Below, one piece after another: positions 43,431 to 52,085 of a stretch of 64,000 bases of DNA (the first letter of the stretch is position 1; each line of letters opens with the position of its first letter). The notes under the pieces are model-generated. The model did no database searches. It saw only the letters and a list, made by a program, of their open reading frames with translations, and was not told the origin of the DNA. The DNA comes from Leucobacter triazinivorans (lineage in GTDB: Bacteria > Actinomycetota > Actinomycetes > Actinomycetales > Microbacteriaceae), in assembly GCF_004208635.1 (NCBI RefSeq), contig NZ_CP035806.1, positions 1,302,001 through 1,366,000 of the forward strand, in the 5' to 3' direction. A program made the position numbers and the translations under genes.

Positions 43431-44441
43431 ATGAGGAAACAGCCACAGTCTCCCTTCTCCCCTGAACGATACAGCCCTCCCGAATCGGTGCGGCCGGCGC
43501 TGAACACGAGCGATGGTTCCGCTGCTCTGGTGGGAGCCAGTTTTGTCCTGCCAGTGGTGGCGATGGAGAGTCGTCGTACCCGACCGACACGCCGTGCAGT
43601 GTTCGACCGGGCGAAGCTGGTGTCTGTCATGGATGGCGCGGCCGAGGTCGAGACAGCTTTGGGTGCGGTGTCGGTAAGACAGGGACACTCCTTTGCCGTC
43701 GGCGCAGGCGTGTGGTGTTCCGTGCTGCCTCGCGGGCCCGTCCGGTTGTGGACGGTCTATGTTGACGAGACGCTGTTCCGCTCACACATGCGCTGGGTGC
43801 TACCTGTGCAGGGCCGCGTAGTTCCACAGGTACATCCTGCCCAGTGGCGGGGCGCACCGATCGTCGTCGACGCCGGTGCAGACGTGCTCCGCCGAACCGA
43901 ACGGTTCTGGCGGCAGATGAGCGTGCTCGCCAGCTCAAACCACCCTCCGGAACTGGTCGCCGCACGAACACTCACGCTCTTCTCCCATGCGGTCGAACAG
44001 TCCGTGCAAGCCCTCGTCGTCCCAGATCAACGCGAGGTCGCATACGATACCCCGCCCGTCTCACCCGTCGGCGGTAGGTTGACGGTGAGGACATCCGTAG
44101 GGACGGCTGCGCGGGCAGCGCAGCTTTTGCTTTCCGGGATCTCAGAGCATTGGGACATGAGGCGTTTGTCACAGTCGGTAGCGATGTCCCGCCCACATCT
44201 GACGCGACTATTCACCGACCAGTTCGGCACTACCCCAATGCGATTCCTCACCGAGACCCGGACGACGGAGTTCACTCGGCTGTTGGAAGAAACGGAATTG
44301 CCGATCGGTGTGATCTCTCGGCGCGTGGGCTGGAATGACGCAAGGGTCGCGGCGGCCTGGTTCCGGCGGCGGTTCGGGATCTCCCCGTCCCAATTCCGTC
44401 GAAGCCCTCACCCGCACGTCGAAGGCGGCACGGCCGCGTGA
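43431..44441 (+). CDS. AraC family transcriptional regulator
   Basis: ATG 43431 gives 336 residues. The N-terminal half is a cupin-like sensing domain (LVSVMDGAAEVETALGAVSV, VWCSVLPRGPVRLWTVYVDE). The C-terminal 100 residues are the two AraC helix-turn-helix units: DMRRLSQSVAMSRPHLTRLF and LPIGVISRRVGWNDARVAAA, ending FRRRFGISPSQFRRS. It activates or represses target promoters in response to a small ligand. Neighbouring targets are unclear; the two small membrane genes upstream are candidates. Cargo inside the element. Confidence 0.88.
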   Translation: MRKQPQSPFSPERYSPPESVRPALNTSDGSAALVGASFVLPVVAMESRRTRPTRRAVFDRAKLVSVMDGAAEVETALGAVSVRQGHSFAVGAGVWCSVLPRGPVRLWTVYVDETLFRSHMRWVLPVQGRVVPQVHPAQWRGAPIVVDAGADVLRRTERFWRQMSVLASSNHPPELVAARTLTLFSHAVEQSVQALVVPDQREVAYDTPPVSPVGGRLTVRTSVGTAARAAQLLLSGISEHWDMRRLSQSVAMSRPHLTRLFTDQFGTTPMRFLTETRTTEFTRLLEETELPIGVISRRVGWNDARVAAAWFRRRFGISPSQFRRSPHPHVEGGTAA

Positions 44442-44721
44442 CATAGCCGCTCATCCACCGCACCACCGCGGCGGACGCGGCGGACGCGGCGGACGCGGCC
44501 TTTGTCTCGCGGGACGCGGTTTTCGGCTCGACGATGCCCCCGCTGCTATCGCGAGACGCTGCTCATGAGGTAGGCAAGGGCAGACACGTCGGGTTCATAG
44601 TGGAGCCTGGCGGTCGCCGCTTCGGCCTGCTGTCCGTCTCGTTCTCCTGATGTCCCGGCGCACCTCATGGTCGCAGGGATCACCGCTACCTGCCGTTGAC
44701 CCCGCCGGGAGGAGATCAAGA
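44442..44721. other. Leader region of the transfer operon with 9-bp tandem repeats
   Basis: Three and a half copies of GCGGCGGAC lie at 44468-44498. The rest holds no supported gene; the promoter of the long plus-strand operon starting at 44722 is probably here. The region ends with a GGGAGGAG ribosome-binding site. Confidence 0.45.
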
Positions 44722-45804
44722 ATGGCGATGTACGAGGACGCACGAGCTACGCGGGATGCGAAGCTCGACCACCTCCATGAGCGACTCACGGCTGCGGTCG
44801 ATCAGCTCGTCTCAGGGCAGGACTGGAAACGAGCGTTGGAGTTCGCGGCCAGGTTCCGCGCCCGCTCGTTCAACAACACCCTGCTGATCTTCGCGCAGCA
44901 CCAGAGCGCATTCGAGGCGGGCAGGGTTGCGGAGCCGGTACCGACGTACGTGGCGGGGTTCAAGCAATGGCAGACACTTGGCCGCCAGGTCGAGAAGGGC
45001 CAGTCGGGGTACATGATCCTCGCCCCGGTCACCGGCCGGTTCGCATCGTTCACCCCGAAGGTCGCGGAATCGTGGCGCCGGCTCGGACGGTTCGAGAAGC
45101 CGAAGCCGGGTGAGGCGGTGCGGTCGCGCATGGTCGGGGTGCGTCCTGCCTATGTCTGGGATGTCTCCCAAACCGCGGGCGATCCGATCCCCGCACCGCC
45201 GTCGCCGCGGCTGCTGGAGGGCGAATCACCGTACGGGCTCTGGGAGGGCATTGCGCGGCTGGTGGAGGCGGAGGGGTTCACGGTGTTGCGGGTGCCGCAT
45301 GAGGGCATGATCCACGGCGCCAACGGCCTCACCGACTTTGGCGCGAAGACGGTGGCGGTGCGGGAGAACATGCCCGATGCAGCTCAGGTGAAGACCCTCG
45401 TGCACGAGCTCGCGCACGTCCTCCTGCACGGCCCGGAGAACCCGGATGCGTCGGGGCATCGTGGGATCGGTGAGGTGGAGGCGGACTCTGTCGCGTTGAT
45501 GGTCGCTGCTGCTCACGGCATGGACACGAGTGATTACACGGTGCCGTATGTGTCGGGGTGGGCGGCAACGGTGCCGGAGAAATCCCCGGCCGAGGTCGTC
45601 CAAGCCACCGGCGAACGCGTCCGAAAGACGGCGGCGTCGATCCTTGACCAACTCCCGACCGAGCAGGTCAGCAACGGTGACCCTCCCGGTCTGAACCGTG
45701 ATGCGCCGTCCAAGAAGCCTGCTGCGTCTGAACGGGCACCCGGCGCTGATCCGCTGGCTGAAGAACCCCGCCGGGTGACGGCCGGGTCGGTAAGGAGTCT
45801 GTGA
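44722..45804 (+). CDS. ArdC-like protein with M78 metallopeptidase domain
   Basis: ATG 44722 follows GGGAGGAG. The 360-residue protein has an ArdC-type N-terminal ssDNA-binding domain (RFRARSFNNTLLIFAQHQSA, TYVAGFKQWQTLGRQVEKGQ, GYMILAPV), then a zinc metallopeptidase core: KTLVHELAHVLLHGPE with HExxH, and GEVEADSVALMVAAAHGM supplying the third ligand. ArdC proteins protect incoming single-stranded DNA from restriction in the recipient; the peptidase part is of the ImmA/IrrE kind. First gene of the main transfer operon. Confidence 0.87.
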   Translation: MAMYEDARATRDAKLDHLHERLTAAVDQLVSGQDWKRALEFAARFRARSFNNTLLIFAQHQSAFEAGRVAEPVPTYVAGFKQWQTLGRQVEKGQSGYMILAPVTGRFASFTPKVAESWRRLGRFEKPKPGEAVRSRMVGVRPAYVWDVSQTAGDPIPAPPSPRLLEGESPYGLWEGIARLVEAEGFTVLRVPHEGMIHGANGLTDFGAKTVAVRENMPDAAQVKTLVHELAHVLLHGPENPDASGHRGIGEVEADSVALMVAAAHGMDTSDYTVPYVSGWAATVPEKSPAEVVQATGERVRKTAASILDQLPTEQVSNGDPPGLNRDAPSKKPAASERAPGADPLAEEPRRVTAGSVRSL

Positions 45805-46712
45805 TGGGCGCGCTCGACGTGTTCGCTGAGGTGAACGGGATGCCACTCGCTGATGCAGCCGCGCGCTTCGCGGCTGCCGGGGTGCCGGTGTTCCCATGCG
45901 TCCCAGGTGAGAAGCGCCCGCTCGTGCGCCGAGGGTTCCATGACGCAAGCGCTGACCCTCAGCAAGTGGGGATGTGGTGGTCGAGGTGGCCGTCCGCGAA
46001 TATCGGTATCCCTACGGGTGCCGCGTCCGGGGCGGAGGTCGTCGATGTCGATGTGCACCAGGCCGTCACCGGGTTCCCTGCCTTCCGTGCTGCGCACCGT
46101 GAAGGGCATGCGACAGGGTGGGCGGCACTCGTGCGCACCCCCTCCGGCGGGCTGCACGCCTACTATCCGTCGGACCCGGGTCGTGTGCAGTCGTCGTGGC
46201 AGGCGGCGCGGGCGCATGTCGATTTCCGTGGCGACGGCGGCTACATCATCGCCCCACCCTCCCAAGTGCTGCGCCCCAGCGGAGTCCGGGCACCGTATCG
46301 GCTGATCGTGACCTCCGGCGATGCGCCGGCCCCGGTGGATGCGGTGCGTCTGCGCGAGTTCCTGGACCCCCGCACCCCGATCCCTATCGACGCTGCTCGT
46401 CCAGCACGGGTCGGCCGGCGGGGGTCGGATGCGAATGTGCTCGCCGGATGGGTAGCGGGTCGTGGTGAGGGCGAGCGGAACCGTGGCCTGTTCTGGGCCG
46501 CGTGCCGCCTCGCCGAAGCCGGCACCTCGCCCGACTCAACGCTCGAAGCGTTGGGGCCTGCCGCGGAGCACGCGGGGCTCGGGTCGCGGGAGATCATGGC
46601 GACGATCCGCTCCGCCTACCGCACCACGAGTCCCATACCGCGAACTGCCACGGATTCTGAGCTGGATGAGCGTCGTCTGGTGCGCGGATCACCGGGACGG
46701 ATGCTGTCATGA
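45804..46712 (+). CDS. Bifunctional DNA primase/polymerase (prim-pol domain)
   Basis: ATG 45804 overlaps the previous stop. The 302-residue protein has the archaeo-eukaryotic-type prim-pol fold: LADAAARFAAAGVPVFPCVP, GFHDASADPQQVGMWWSRWP, NIGIPTGAASGAEVVDVDVH with the catalytic acidic pair, and TPSGGLHAYYPS plus RGDGGYIIAPPSQV. The C-terminus has RNRGLFWAACRLAEAG. It would prime or copy transferred element DNA. No helicase is attached; the relaxase supplies that. Confidence 0.87.
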   Translation: MGALDVFAEVNGMPLADAAARFAAAGVPVFPCVPGEKRPLVRRGFHDASADPQQVGMWWSRWPSANIGIPTGAASGAEVVDVDVHQAVTGFPAFRAAHREGHATGWAALVRTPSGGLHAYYPSDPGRVQSSWQAARAHVDFRGDGGYIIAPPSQVLRPSGVRAPYRLIVTSGDAPAPVDAVRLREFLDPRTPIPIDAARPARVGRRGSDANVLAGWVAGRGEGERNRGLFWAACRLAEAGTSPDSTLEALGPAAEHAGLGSREIMATIRSAYRTTSPIPRTATDSELDERRLVRGSPGRMLS

Positions 46713-47395
46713 GCGCCATCGAAGTCGTCTCTCCGCGGGGTCGCCGTCTGGCGGTGGTGACGGCGATCGCGGGGACGGTGTTCATCGCCGCCGGTGCGTT
46801 CTGGCTGTCGTTCACCGCGCTTGCCGATCTCGCACGGCGGTCTGGGATTGATGCAGGGCAAGCGTGGGCGTGGCCGCTCATTGTGGACGGCATCATTGTC
46901 GTCGCGACGGTAGCCGTCGTCGCCCTTGCCAGTCAGCGTCGACCGACCTGGTATCCGTGGACTCTGCTCGCGGCGGGCGCGGTGGTGTCGGTGACAGCGA
47001 ACGCGATCCACGCGATCATCGCCGCCGACATTGACGTGCCTAGCGTGCTCGCCGCGTCGGTCGCTGCGATCCCGCCCCTGGTGCTGTTGTCGATCACGCA
47101 CCTCACGGTCATCCTCACCCGCCCCACCACCACGCCGGACGCAGACATGATCGAGGACGCTCCGGCCGAGACCGCTGCTCCATCGCAGACGGTCGCCCTG
47201 CGAGAACGTGAACCAGTGCACGCTGCGGGGATACCGGCGGTGCCGGTGAGTGAGCGGCGGGCAGAAGCCACCGAGTTGCGGGAGGTGGCGGGTTGGTCGA
47301 ACAAGCAGATCGCCCGGCACCTGGGCGTGCACCCCTCGACCGTGGGCCGCTGGTTCACCCCGCGCAGTAGCGAGTCGAAGAAGGAGGCACCGTGA
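46709..47395 (+). CDS. DUF2637 membrane protein with C-terminal HTH
   Basis: ATG 46709 overlaps by 4 bases. The first 130 residues form four membrane segments of the DUF2637/SpdB group (LAVVTAIAGTVFIAAGAFWL, WPLIVDGIIVVATVAVVALA, WTLLAAGAVVSVTANAIHAI, VLAASVAAIPPLVLLSITHL). The C-terminus has a helix-turn-helix (TELREVAGWSNKQIARHLGV, HPSTVGRWFTPR). The family is linked to plasmid spread in actinomycete conjugation. 228 residues. Confidence 0.85.
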   Translation: MSAIEVVSPRGRRLAVVTAIAGTVFIAAGAFWLSFTALADLARRSGIDAGQAWAWPLIVDGIIVVATVAVVALASQRRPTWYPWTLLAAGAVVSVTANAIHAIIAADIDVPSVLAASVAAIPPLVLLSITHLTVILTRPTTTPDADMIEDAPAETAAPSQTVALREREPVHAAGIPAVPVSERRAEATELREVAGWSNKQIARHLGVHPSTVGRWFTPRSSESKKEAP

Positions 47396-47820
47396 ACGAG
47401 CATGCAGAGGCAGAGCGCAGCGAGGCGCCGGAAGCCCGACACGAAGCGGCGGGCTCAGAGGTGGAGCGGTCGGCGTTCGCGGTGCATCGCGACCCGTCCC
47501 TCACCGCCACGGCCAGCGGTCCTGGTTCGCGGGTGGGGCGAGGGATCGCGTGGGTGCGTCCATCCGATCTGATCGCAGCAAGCAGCGCCCGGCTCGCGGG
47601 CCGTGGCATCGACTTTCAGGCGGAGCTCGCGCATCGCGTCCGCCGCGCACCCGGCCAGACGTACCGTGCGACCCGGAACCGGGCACGCGACCTCCGTGAT
47701 CGACGTGCCGCCCGAGTAGTGCCGGAGCCGTCGGTGTTCGAGTCGTTCGACGTGTTCGAGCCGCAGGATCGGTATCGCTCGTCGTCGTGGGTGCGGCCGT
47801 CGGGGATCGGACTGGGGTGA
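47392..47820 (+). CDS. Unknown transfer-operon protein
   Basis: GTG 47392 overlaps the DUF2637 stop by 4 bases. The 142-residue product is soluble, Arg/Glu/Ala-rich and low in hydrophobic residues. A short ordered part is GRGIAWVRPSDLIAASSARL, then AGRGIDFQAELAHRVRRAPG. No family is recognised. Tight packing in the operon is the main support. Confidence 0.6.
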   Translation: MNEHAEAERSEAPEARHEAAGSEVERSAFAVHRDPSLTATASGPGSRVGRGIAWVRPSDLIAASSARLAGRGIDFQAELAHRVRRAPGQTYRATRNRARDLRDRRAARVVPEPSVFESFDVFEPQDRYRSSSWVRPSGIGLG

Positions 47821-47895
47821 GCCGCCGTGGACAGGGAACGGTGCGGCGGCGCTGGCGGGGAGCCGGTGCGCACCTTCCTGTCAGGAGGTGCCACC

Positions 47896-48762
47896 ATGCC
47901 ACAACCCCACACCCCGCGCCGCAACGATCACCGTCGTGGCTTCGAAAACTCAGAACGACTCCGCGAACTCCTCACCCGACTCGATGCTGAGGGACCTGAC
48001 GCCTGGCGGACTGACCTGGTCGCCGCCGAACTCATGCAGCACGCCGCCCAGAAATACGCCGCCCTCGCCCGCAAACACGGGCTCGACCCCTGGGAGGCGG
48101 CAGGCGCGGCGTTCGAGGCGATGCGCACCGCCGCTGTCCGGCGGGCGGACGACCCGTGGGCGGTGATCACCCGGGCCGTGCAGATCACCTGCATCGCCGA
48201 GAACCGCGCCAACGGGCTGCTCTGCTCGGTGCACCAGGCGCGACGGCCCCGGTACTCGAGTTTCCATGACGCCGAACGGTTCTCCGACAGGGAGAACCCC
48301 CTCACCGACTACCACCCCGCATTCCGCGCCGACCCGTTCGCCACCGACGACGATGACGACGGCGAAGCGTTTGAGGAGCCGGGGTGCACGGGTGTGGAGT
48401 CCGCTGTTGAAGACACGATCGCGTTGCTGTGCTGGCACGCGTGGGAGCCGGAGATCGCGCGGGCCGCGGTCGAGTGCGTCTGTGCGCGCCTCGCCGAGTC
48501 CGTCTCGCGGGCGGGCGCGTATGAGTCGCTGCGGCGGGATCGTCACGCCCGCGCACTGCTCGACATCCCCGCCCCGTCCTGGTACCGGCTGCTGCGGATC
48601 ATCCTCGGCGCACCCGACGCGCACCTGACCGGCACCAGTGCGGGTCGTGGCGTGCTGTTGCGGCTGCTGATCGGTGAATCGTTGCGGCATCTCATGGACG
48701 ATGCCGCACTCGGCACAGCGATCAAGATTGCCGCTCCTGGTGTCATGCGGGGCCGGCCATGA
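47896..48762 (+). CDS. Unknown helical transfer-operon protein
   Basis: ATG 47896 is chosen for its AGGAGG ribosome-binding site; an earlier in-frame start at 47827 lacks one. The 288-residue product is helical: NSERLRELLTRLDAEGPDAW, EAAGAAFEAMRTAAVRRADD, then VEDTIALLCWHAWEPEIARA and WYRLLRIILGAPDAHLTGTS. It looks like a conserved hypothetical protein of actinobacterial elements, perhaps a replication or regulatory factor. The stop overlaps the ParB-like gene. Confidence 0.62.
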   Translation: MPQPHTPRRNDHRRGFENSERLRELLTRLDAEGPDAWRTDLVAAELMQHAAQKYAALARKHGLDPWEAAGAAFEAMRTAAVRRADDPWAVITRAVQITCIAENRANGLLCSVHQARRPRYSSFHDAERFSDRENPLTDYHPAFRADPFATDDDDDGEAFEEPGCTGVESAVEDTIALLCWHAWEPEIARAAVECVCARLAESVSRAGAYESLRRDRHARALLDIPAPSWYRLLRIILGAPDAHLTGTSAGRGVLLRLLIGESLRHLMDDAALGTAIKIAAPGVMRGRP

Positions 48763-49826
48763 GCGAGCCAGGACACATCGAGTTGGAACGGTCGGTCTCC
48801 TCAATCTGGGCTGGCCGCCGGCACCGGGAAGACTACGGCGATCTCGATGCCCTGATCGAGTCGATCGTGCGGGATGGGTTGTTGCAGCCGATCACGATTA
48901 CCCCGGACGGGATGCTGATCTGCGGCGCCCGCCGCTTGGCTGCGATCCGGCAGCTCGGGTGGAAGACCGTGAACGTGTGGGTGCGCTCCGGCATCTCCAC
49001 CACCCTGGGGCTGCTCCTCGCCGAGCAAGACGACAACCTGCTCCACAAGCCCCTCACCCGTACCGAGGAAGCCACCCTCTATGCCGAGCTGAAAGCACTC
49101 ATGGTCGAGGATGCGGCGAGTCGGCAGGAAGCGTCACGGTTCACCTCGAAACACGAAAATCCCAGGTCACACGGTGCCGCCACGGTGGCGGCACCGCAGA
49201 ATGGCGACACTCGGCAGCAGGCGGCGCTGATGGTCACTGGCCGAAACGCCTATACCTCGCTGGAACGCATCAACGACCTGCAACGCCTCGCAGTTGACCC
49301 CGCCGAGCCGGAGGATGTGCGCCAGCGAGCACAGGAAGAGCTCGACCGGATTAACGCGGGCGGATCGATCACCGGGGCAGGGCATCGCATCCGCGCCGCG
49401 CAAGCACTCGCCGAACTCGACACCCTCGCGGGCGACCCTACACAACCCGCCGGCATCCGCGATACCGCCGCAGCCGGCGCCGCCCGCCTGCGAGAACTTG
49501 AAGCCACCGCAAGACCCGCGGACCTGGAACGGCTGGCCGAACTCGCCGTTGAGCGGGCGAAGACCGCGACCAAGAAACGCCCCGCACAGCTCGCGAAAGC
49601 GCGACTCCACGCCGTCGAGGAACCCGCGCGTGAGTTCCTGCCAGTCAGGTCATTCGCCTACCTCTGGGACGAGCTCGCCACCTGGACCGAACGCTACGAC
49701 CCAGATGCGATCGGCCCGGCGCTCTCAGGTGAGCAGTGGTCAGTGTTCGAGAACGCCGTCGCCGCGACAGTCGCATTCCTTGACGCCGCTCGTGTGGCGC
49801 GGAGCGCGAGTCGCGACACCGCCTGA
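48759..49826 (+). CDS. ParB-like nuclease/CTP-switch domain protein
   Basis: ATG 48759 overlaps by 4 bases. The 355-residue protein starts with a ParB N-terminal domain: RRHREDYGDLDALIESIVRD, GLLQPITITPDGMLICGARR, LAAIRQLGWKTVNVWVRSGI. A helical middle (LLAEQDDNLLHKPLTRTEEA) and an Ala/Arg-rich coiled part follow. ParB-fold proteins bind DNA sites for partition or regulation; on integrative elements they help maintain the excised circle. No ParA is visible. Confidence 0.82.
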   Translation: MSEPGHIELERSVSSIWAGRRHREDYGDLDALIESIVRDGLLQPITITPDGMLICGARRLAAIRQLGWKTVNVWVRSGISTTLGLLLAEQDDNLLHKPLTRTEEATLYAELKALMVEDAASRQEASRFTSKHENPRSHGAATVAAPQNGDTRQQAALMVTGRNAYTSLERINDLQRLAVDPAEPEDVRQRAQEELDRINAGGSITGAGHRIRAAQALAELDTLAGDPTQPAGIRDTAAAGAARLRELEATARPADLERLAELAVERAKTATKKRPAQLAKARLHAVEEPAREFLPVRSFAYLWDELATWTERYDPDAIGPALSGEQWSVFENAVAATVAFLDAARVARSASRDTA

Positions 49827-49905
49827 ACCCTCCGGTGTACTCAGCGTTGCTGAGTGGTTTGGTGCACCTGCCTGGTGATCCGCATTCGCCCGGAAGGACA
49901 CCAGG

Positions 49906-50601
49906 ATGGACCCCACCACTCGCCGCCGCCGCACCATGCTCATCGCCGCCATCACCGGCGGTCTGATCCTTATCCTCCTCGTTGGCGTAGGCGTGTACGG
50001 CCTCATCCGCGGACCGCAGCCCACCGTGCCTGACGACATGACACCTTCGGATCAGCCGACTGTGACAGCTCCCGTCGCCGAGCCTGCCGCCCCGGAGCCG
50101 GTGACCGCGCTCGGCGGGTCGGAAGAGTTCGCGGTGGCGGTCGCGGAGGCTCTGTTCACCTGGGACACGAGCAGCGGGTACGGGCCGGCCGACTATGTGC
50201 AGATGCTCGCCGATGTCACCGCCGACACCGAAGCCGACGCGGCAGCCTCCGATGTTCGCGCGTATCTGCCGACCCCGGAGGCATGGGCGCAGCTCCGCAC
50301 CCACCAAACGCGGCAGTGGCTCACCATCGACACCATCGAGATCCCCGACGCATGGGAGGCGGCCGTGGCGCAGGCGGCTCCGGGGCAGATTCCCGACGGT
50401 GCGGTCGCGTACACGATCACCGGCACCCGTCACCGCACCGGCTACTGGGGCACCGACCCTGCCACGACGACCCATGATGTCGCGTTCACGGTGTTCCTCA
50501 CCTGCACCCCCGAACGAAACCCGGCTCCGGCTCCCGCCGATCGGATCATCGAGACCTGTGCGCTGTTGCGGCTGTCGCAGCTCGACAACCCGCTGCGGTG
50601 A
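49906..50601 (+). CDS. VirB8/TcpC-like transfer protein
   Basis: ATG 49906 gives 231 residues: a short cytoplasmic Arg-rich tail, one membrane segment (MLIAAITGGLILILLVGVGV), a Pro-rich linker, and an extracytoplasmic alpha/beta domain (GGSEEFAVAVAEALFTWDTS, TWDTSSGYGPADYVQMLADV, DVAFTVFLTCTPERNPAPAP). This is the layout of VirB8/TcpC assembly factors of type IV secretion. Recognition is by layout and position, not by a diagnostic motif. Confidence 0.6.
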   Translation: MDPTTRRRRTMLIAAITGGLILILLVGVGVYGLIRGPQPTVPDDMTPSDQPTVTAPVAEPAAPEPVTALGGSEEFAVAVAEALFTWDTSSGYGPADYVQMLADVTADTEADAAASDVRAYLPTPEAWAQLRTHQTRQWLTIDTIEIPDAWEAAVAQAAPGQIPDGAVAYTITGTRHRTGYWGTDPATTTHDVAFTVFLTCTPERNPAPAPADRIIETCALLRLSQLDNPLR

Positions 50602-50607
50602 CCGGTC

Positions 50608-51780
50608 ATGCTCAAGAAGCTCCTCACCGCCCTCGCCGCAGCCGTCGTCTGCTTCGGCCCTGCGATCGTGCTCCTGTCCGTCGCTGTCCTCGCCAACCCC
50701 GCTGTTGCCGCGTGCGCGCCGGGGTCGTTGATCGTGGGGCCGATCCCGGACTCGTTGACCGCGACCGCTCGCAACGGGGAGACGGTGACGCTGAACCGTC
50801 AGCAACTCACCCACGCGGCGACGATCATCACCACAGGCTCGCAAACCGATGGTGTCGGACGACCTGGCGTGGTGATCGCGTTGATGGCGGCGCTCACGGA
50901 GTCGCATCTGCGGATGCTCGCCAACACCGGCACCTACCCCGAATCCGCGAACTACCCCAACGACGGGGATGCCTCCGATCACGACTCCCTCGGCCTGTTC
51001 CAGATGCGCCCACAGGCCGGGTGGGGCACGGTCGCTGAGCTCATGGACCCGAACTACCAGGCCCGCGCGTTCTACGGCGGACCCACCGGACCCAACTACC
51101 CCTCACCGCGCGGCCTGCTCGACATCCCCGGATGGCAGCAACTCGACCCCGGTGAAGCCGCGCAAGCGGTGGAGGTATCGGCGTACCCGGACCGGTATCA
51201 GAACTATCAGCCGGTCGCCGAAGCGATCCTCACGGCCCTCACAAAGCCGACCTCGTCGGGCGGTGGTGGTGAGTTGGTGGTGCCGGAGACCACGCGGGTG
51301 GTGTTCCCGTTGCCGGAGGGCACCTGGGTGCGCACCAGCCCGTTCGGGTGGCGCACCGACCCGATCACCTTCGAGACCGCGTTCCACTCCGGCAGCGACT
51401 ACGGCGCCGCAGACGGCACCCCGATCTTCGCCGTCGCAGACGGGATCGTCACCCACGCCGAATACACCGGCAACTGGGGCGGGCTGATCATCATCGAACA
51501 CACCGTCGGTGGAGAACGCATCGCGTCCTACTACGCGCATATGTGGGAGCACGGCATCCACGTCACCGAAGGCATGACCATCACCGCAGGACAACACATC
51601 GGCGACGTCGGCTCGTCCGGGAAGTCCACCGGCCCCCACCTCCACCTCGAAATCCGGCCCGGCGGCACCGGTCAGCCCGCGATCGACGCCGACCAATGGC
51701 TCACCGACCAAGGAGCCGAAGGCATCACCGGCAGCAACACCTCACGCGCAACCTGCACCCTGAACGGAGATGGACGCTGA
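50608..51780 (+). CDS. Lytic transglycosylase/M23 endopeptidase of the transfer apparatus
   Basis: ATG 50608 gives 390 residues with a signal/anchor segment (LAAAVVCFGPAIVLLSVAVL). A transglycosylase-like domain follows (VVIALMAALTESHLRMLANT, DHDSLGLFQMRPQAGWGTVA). Then the LytM/M23 zinc endopeptidase: WRTDPITFETAFHSGSDYGA and KSTGPHLHLEIRPGG with the HxH ligand. It opens peptidoglycan for the conjugation channel. Part of the VirB1-like role of Gram-positive systems. Confidence 0.88.
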   Translation: MLKKLLTALAAAVVCFGPAIVLLSVAVLANPAVAACAPGSLIVGPIPDSLTATARNGETVTLNRQQLTHAATIITTGSQTDGVGRPGVVIALMAALTESHLRMLANTGTYPESANYPNDGDASDHDSLGLFQMRPQAGWGTVAELMDPNYQARAFYGGPTGPNYPSPRGLLDIPGWQQLDPGEAAQAVEVSAYPDRYQNYQPVAEAILTALTKPTSSGGGGELVVPETTRVVFPLPEGTWVRTSPFGWRTDPITFETAFHSGSDYGAADGTPIFAVADGIVTHAEYTGNWGGLIIIEHTVGGERIASYYAHMWEHGIHVTEGMTITAGQHIGDVGSSGKSTGPHLHLEIRPGGTGQPAIDADQWLTDQGAEGITGSNTSRATCTLNGDGR

Positions 51781-52046
51781 TGGACGTGTTCCCCGACTTC
51801 GGCGGCGTCGGAGCCGCCGACGACCTCCGCACCGTGATCGGCGCGCTGTTGATGTTCGTGCTCATCATCGCGGTGCTCATGCTGATCGTCTCCGCGATCG
51901 TCTGGGCCATCGCCTCATCGACCGGTAACGCTCACACCGCGACCAAAGCCCGCCTCGGAGCGTGGGTTGCTCTCGGGGCCGCCGCTCTCGCTGGGGCCGG
52001 GGTTGCGTGGGTCAACTTTCTCCTCGGCGTCGGCGAAAGGTTGTAG
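51780..52046 (+). CDS. DUF6112 family membrane protein, copy 1
   Basis: ATG 51780 overlaps the M23 gene stop. The 88 residues have two membrane segments (VIGALLMFVLIIAVLMLIVS and LGAAALAGAGVAWVNFLLGV) separated by a basic loop. Layout and position are those of the pilin-like VirB2/TrbC small subunits in actinobacterial elements. A paralog follows at 53279-53548, after an inserted gene. Confidence 0.78.
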   Translation: MDVFPDFGGVGAADDLRTVIGALLMFVLIIAVLMLIVSAIVWAIASSTGNAHTATKARLGAWVALGAAALAGAGVAWVNFLLGVGERL

Positions 52047-52085
52047 GTGCCGCTCTTGCTCGTCGGCTGATTCCGACGTTCACGA

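Noticed and set aside
44468-44498. CRISPR or iteron array
   Set aside because: Only three and a half 9-bp units with no spacers; simple GC-rich tandem repeat. No CRISPR-like array was seen anywhere in the window.
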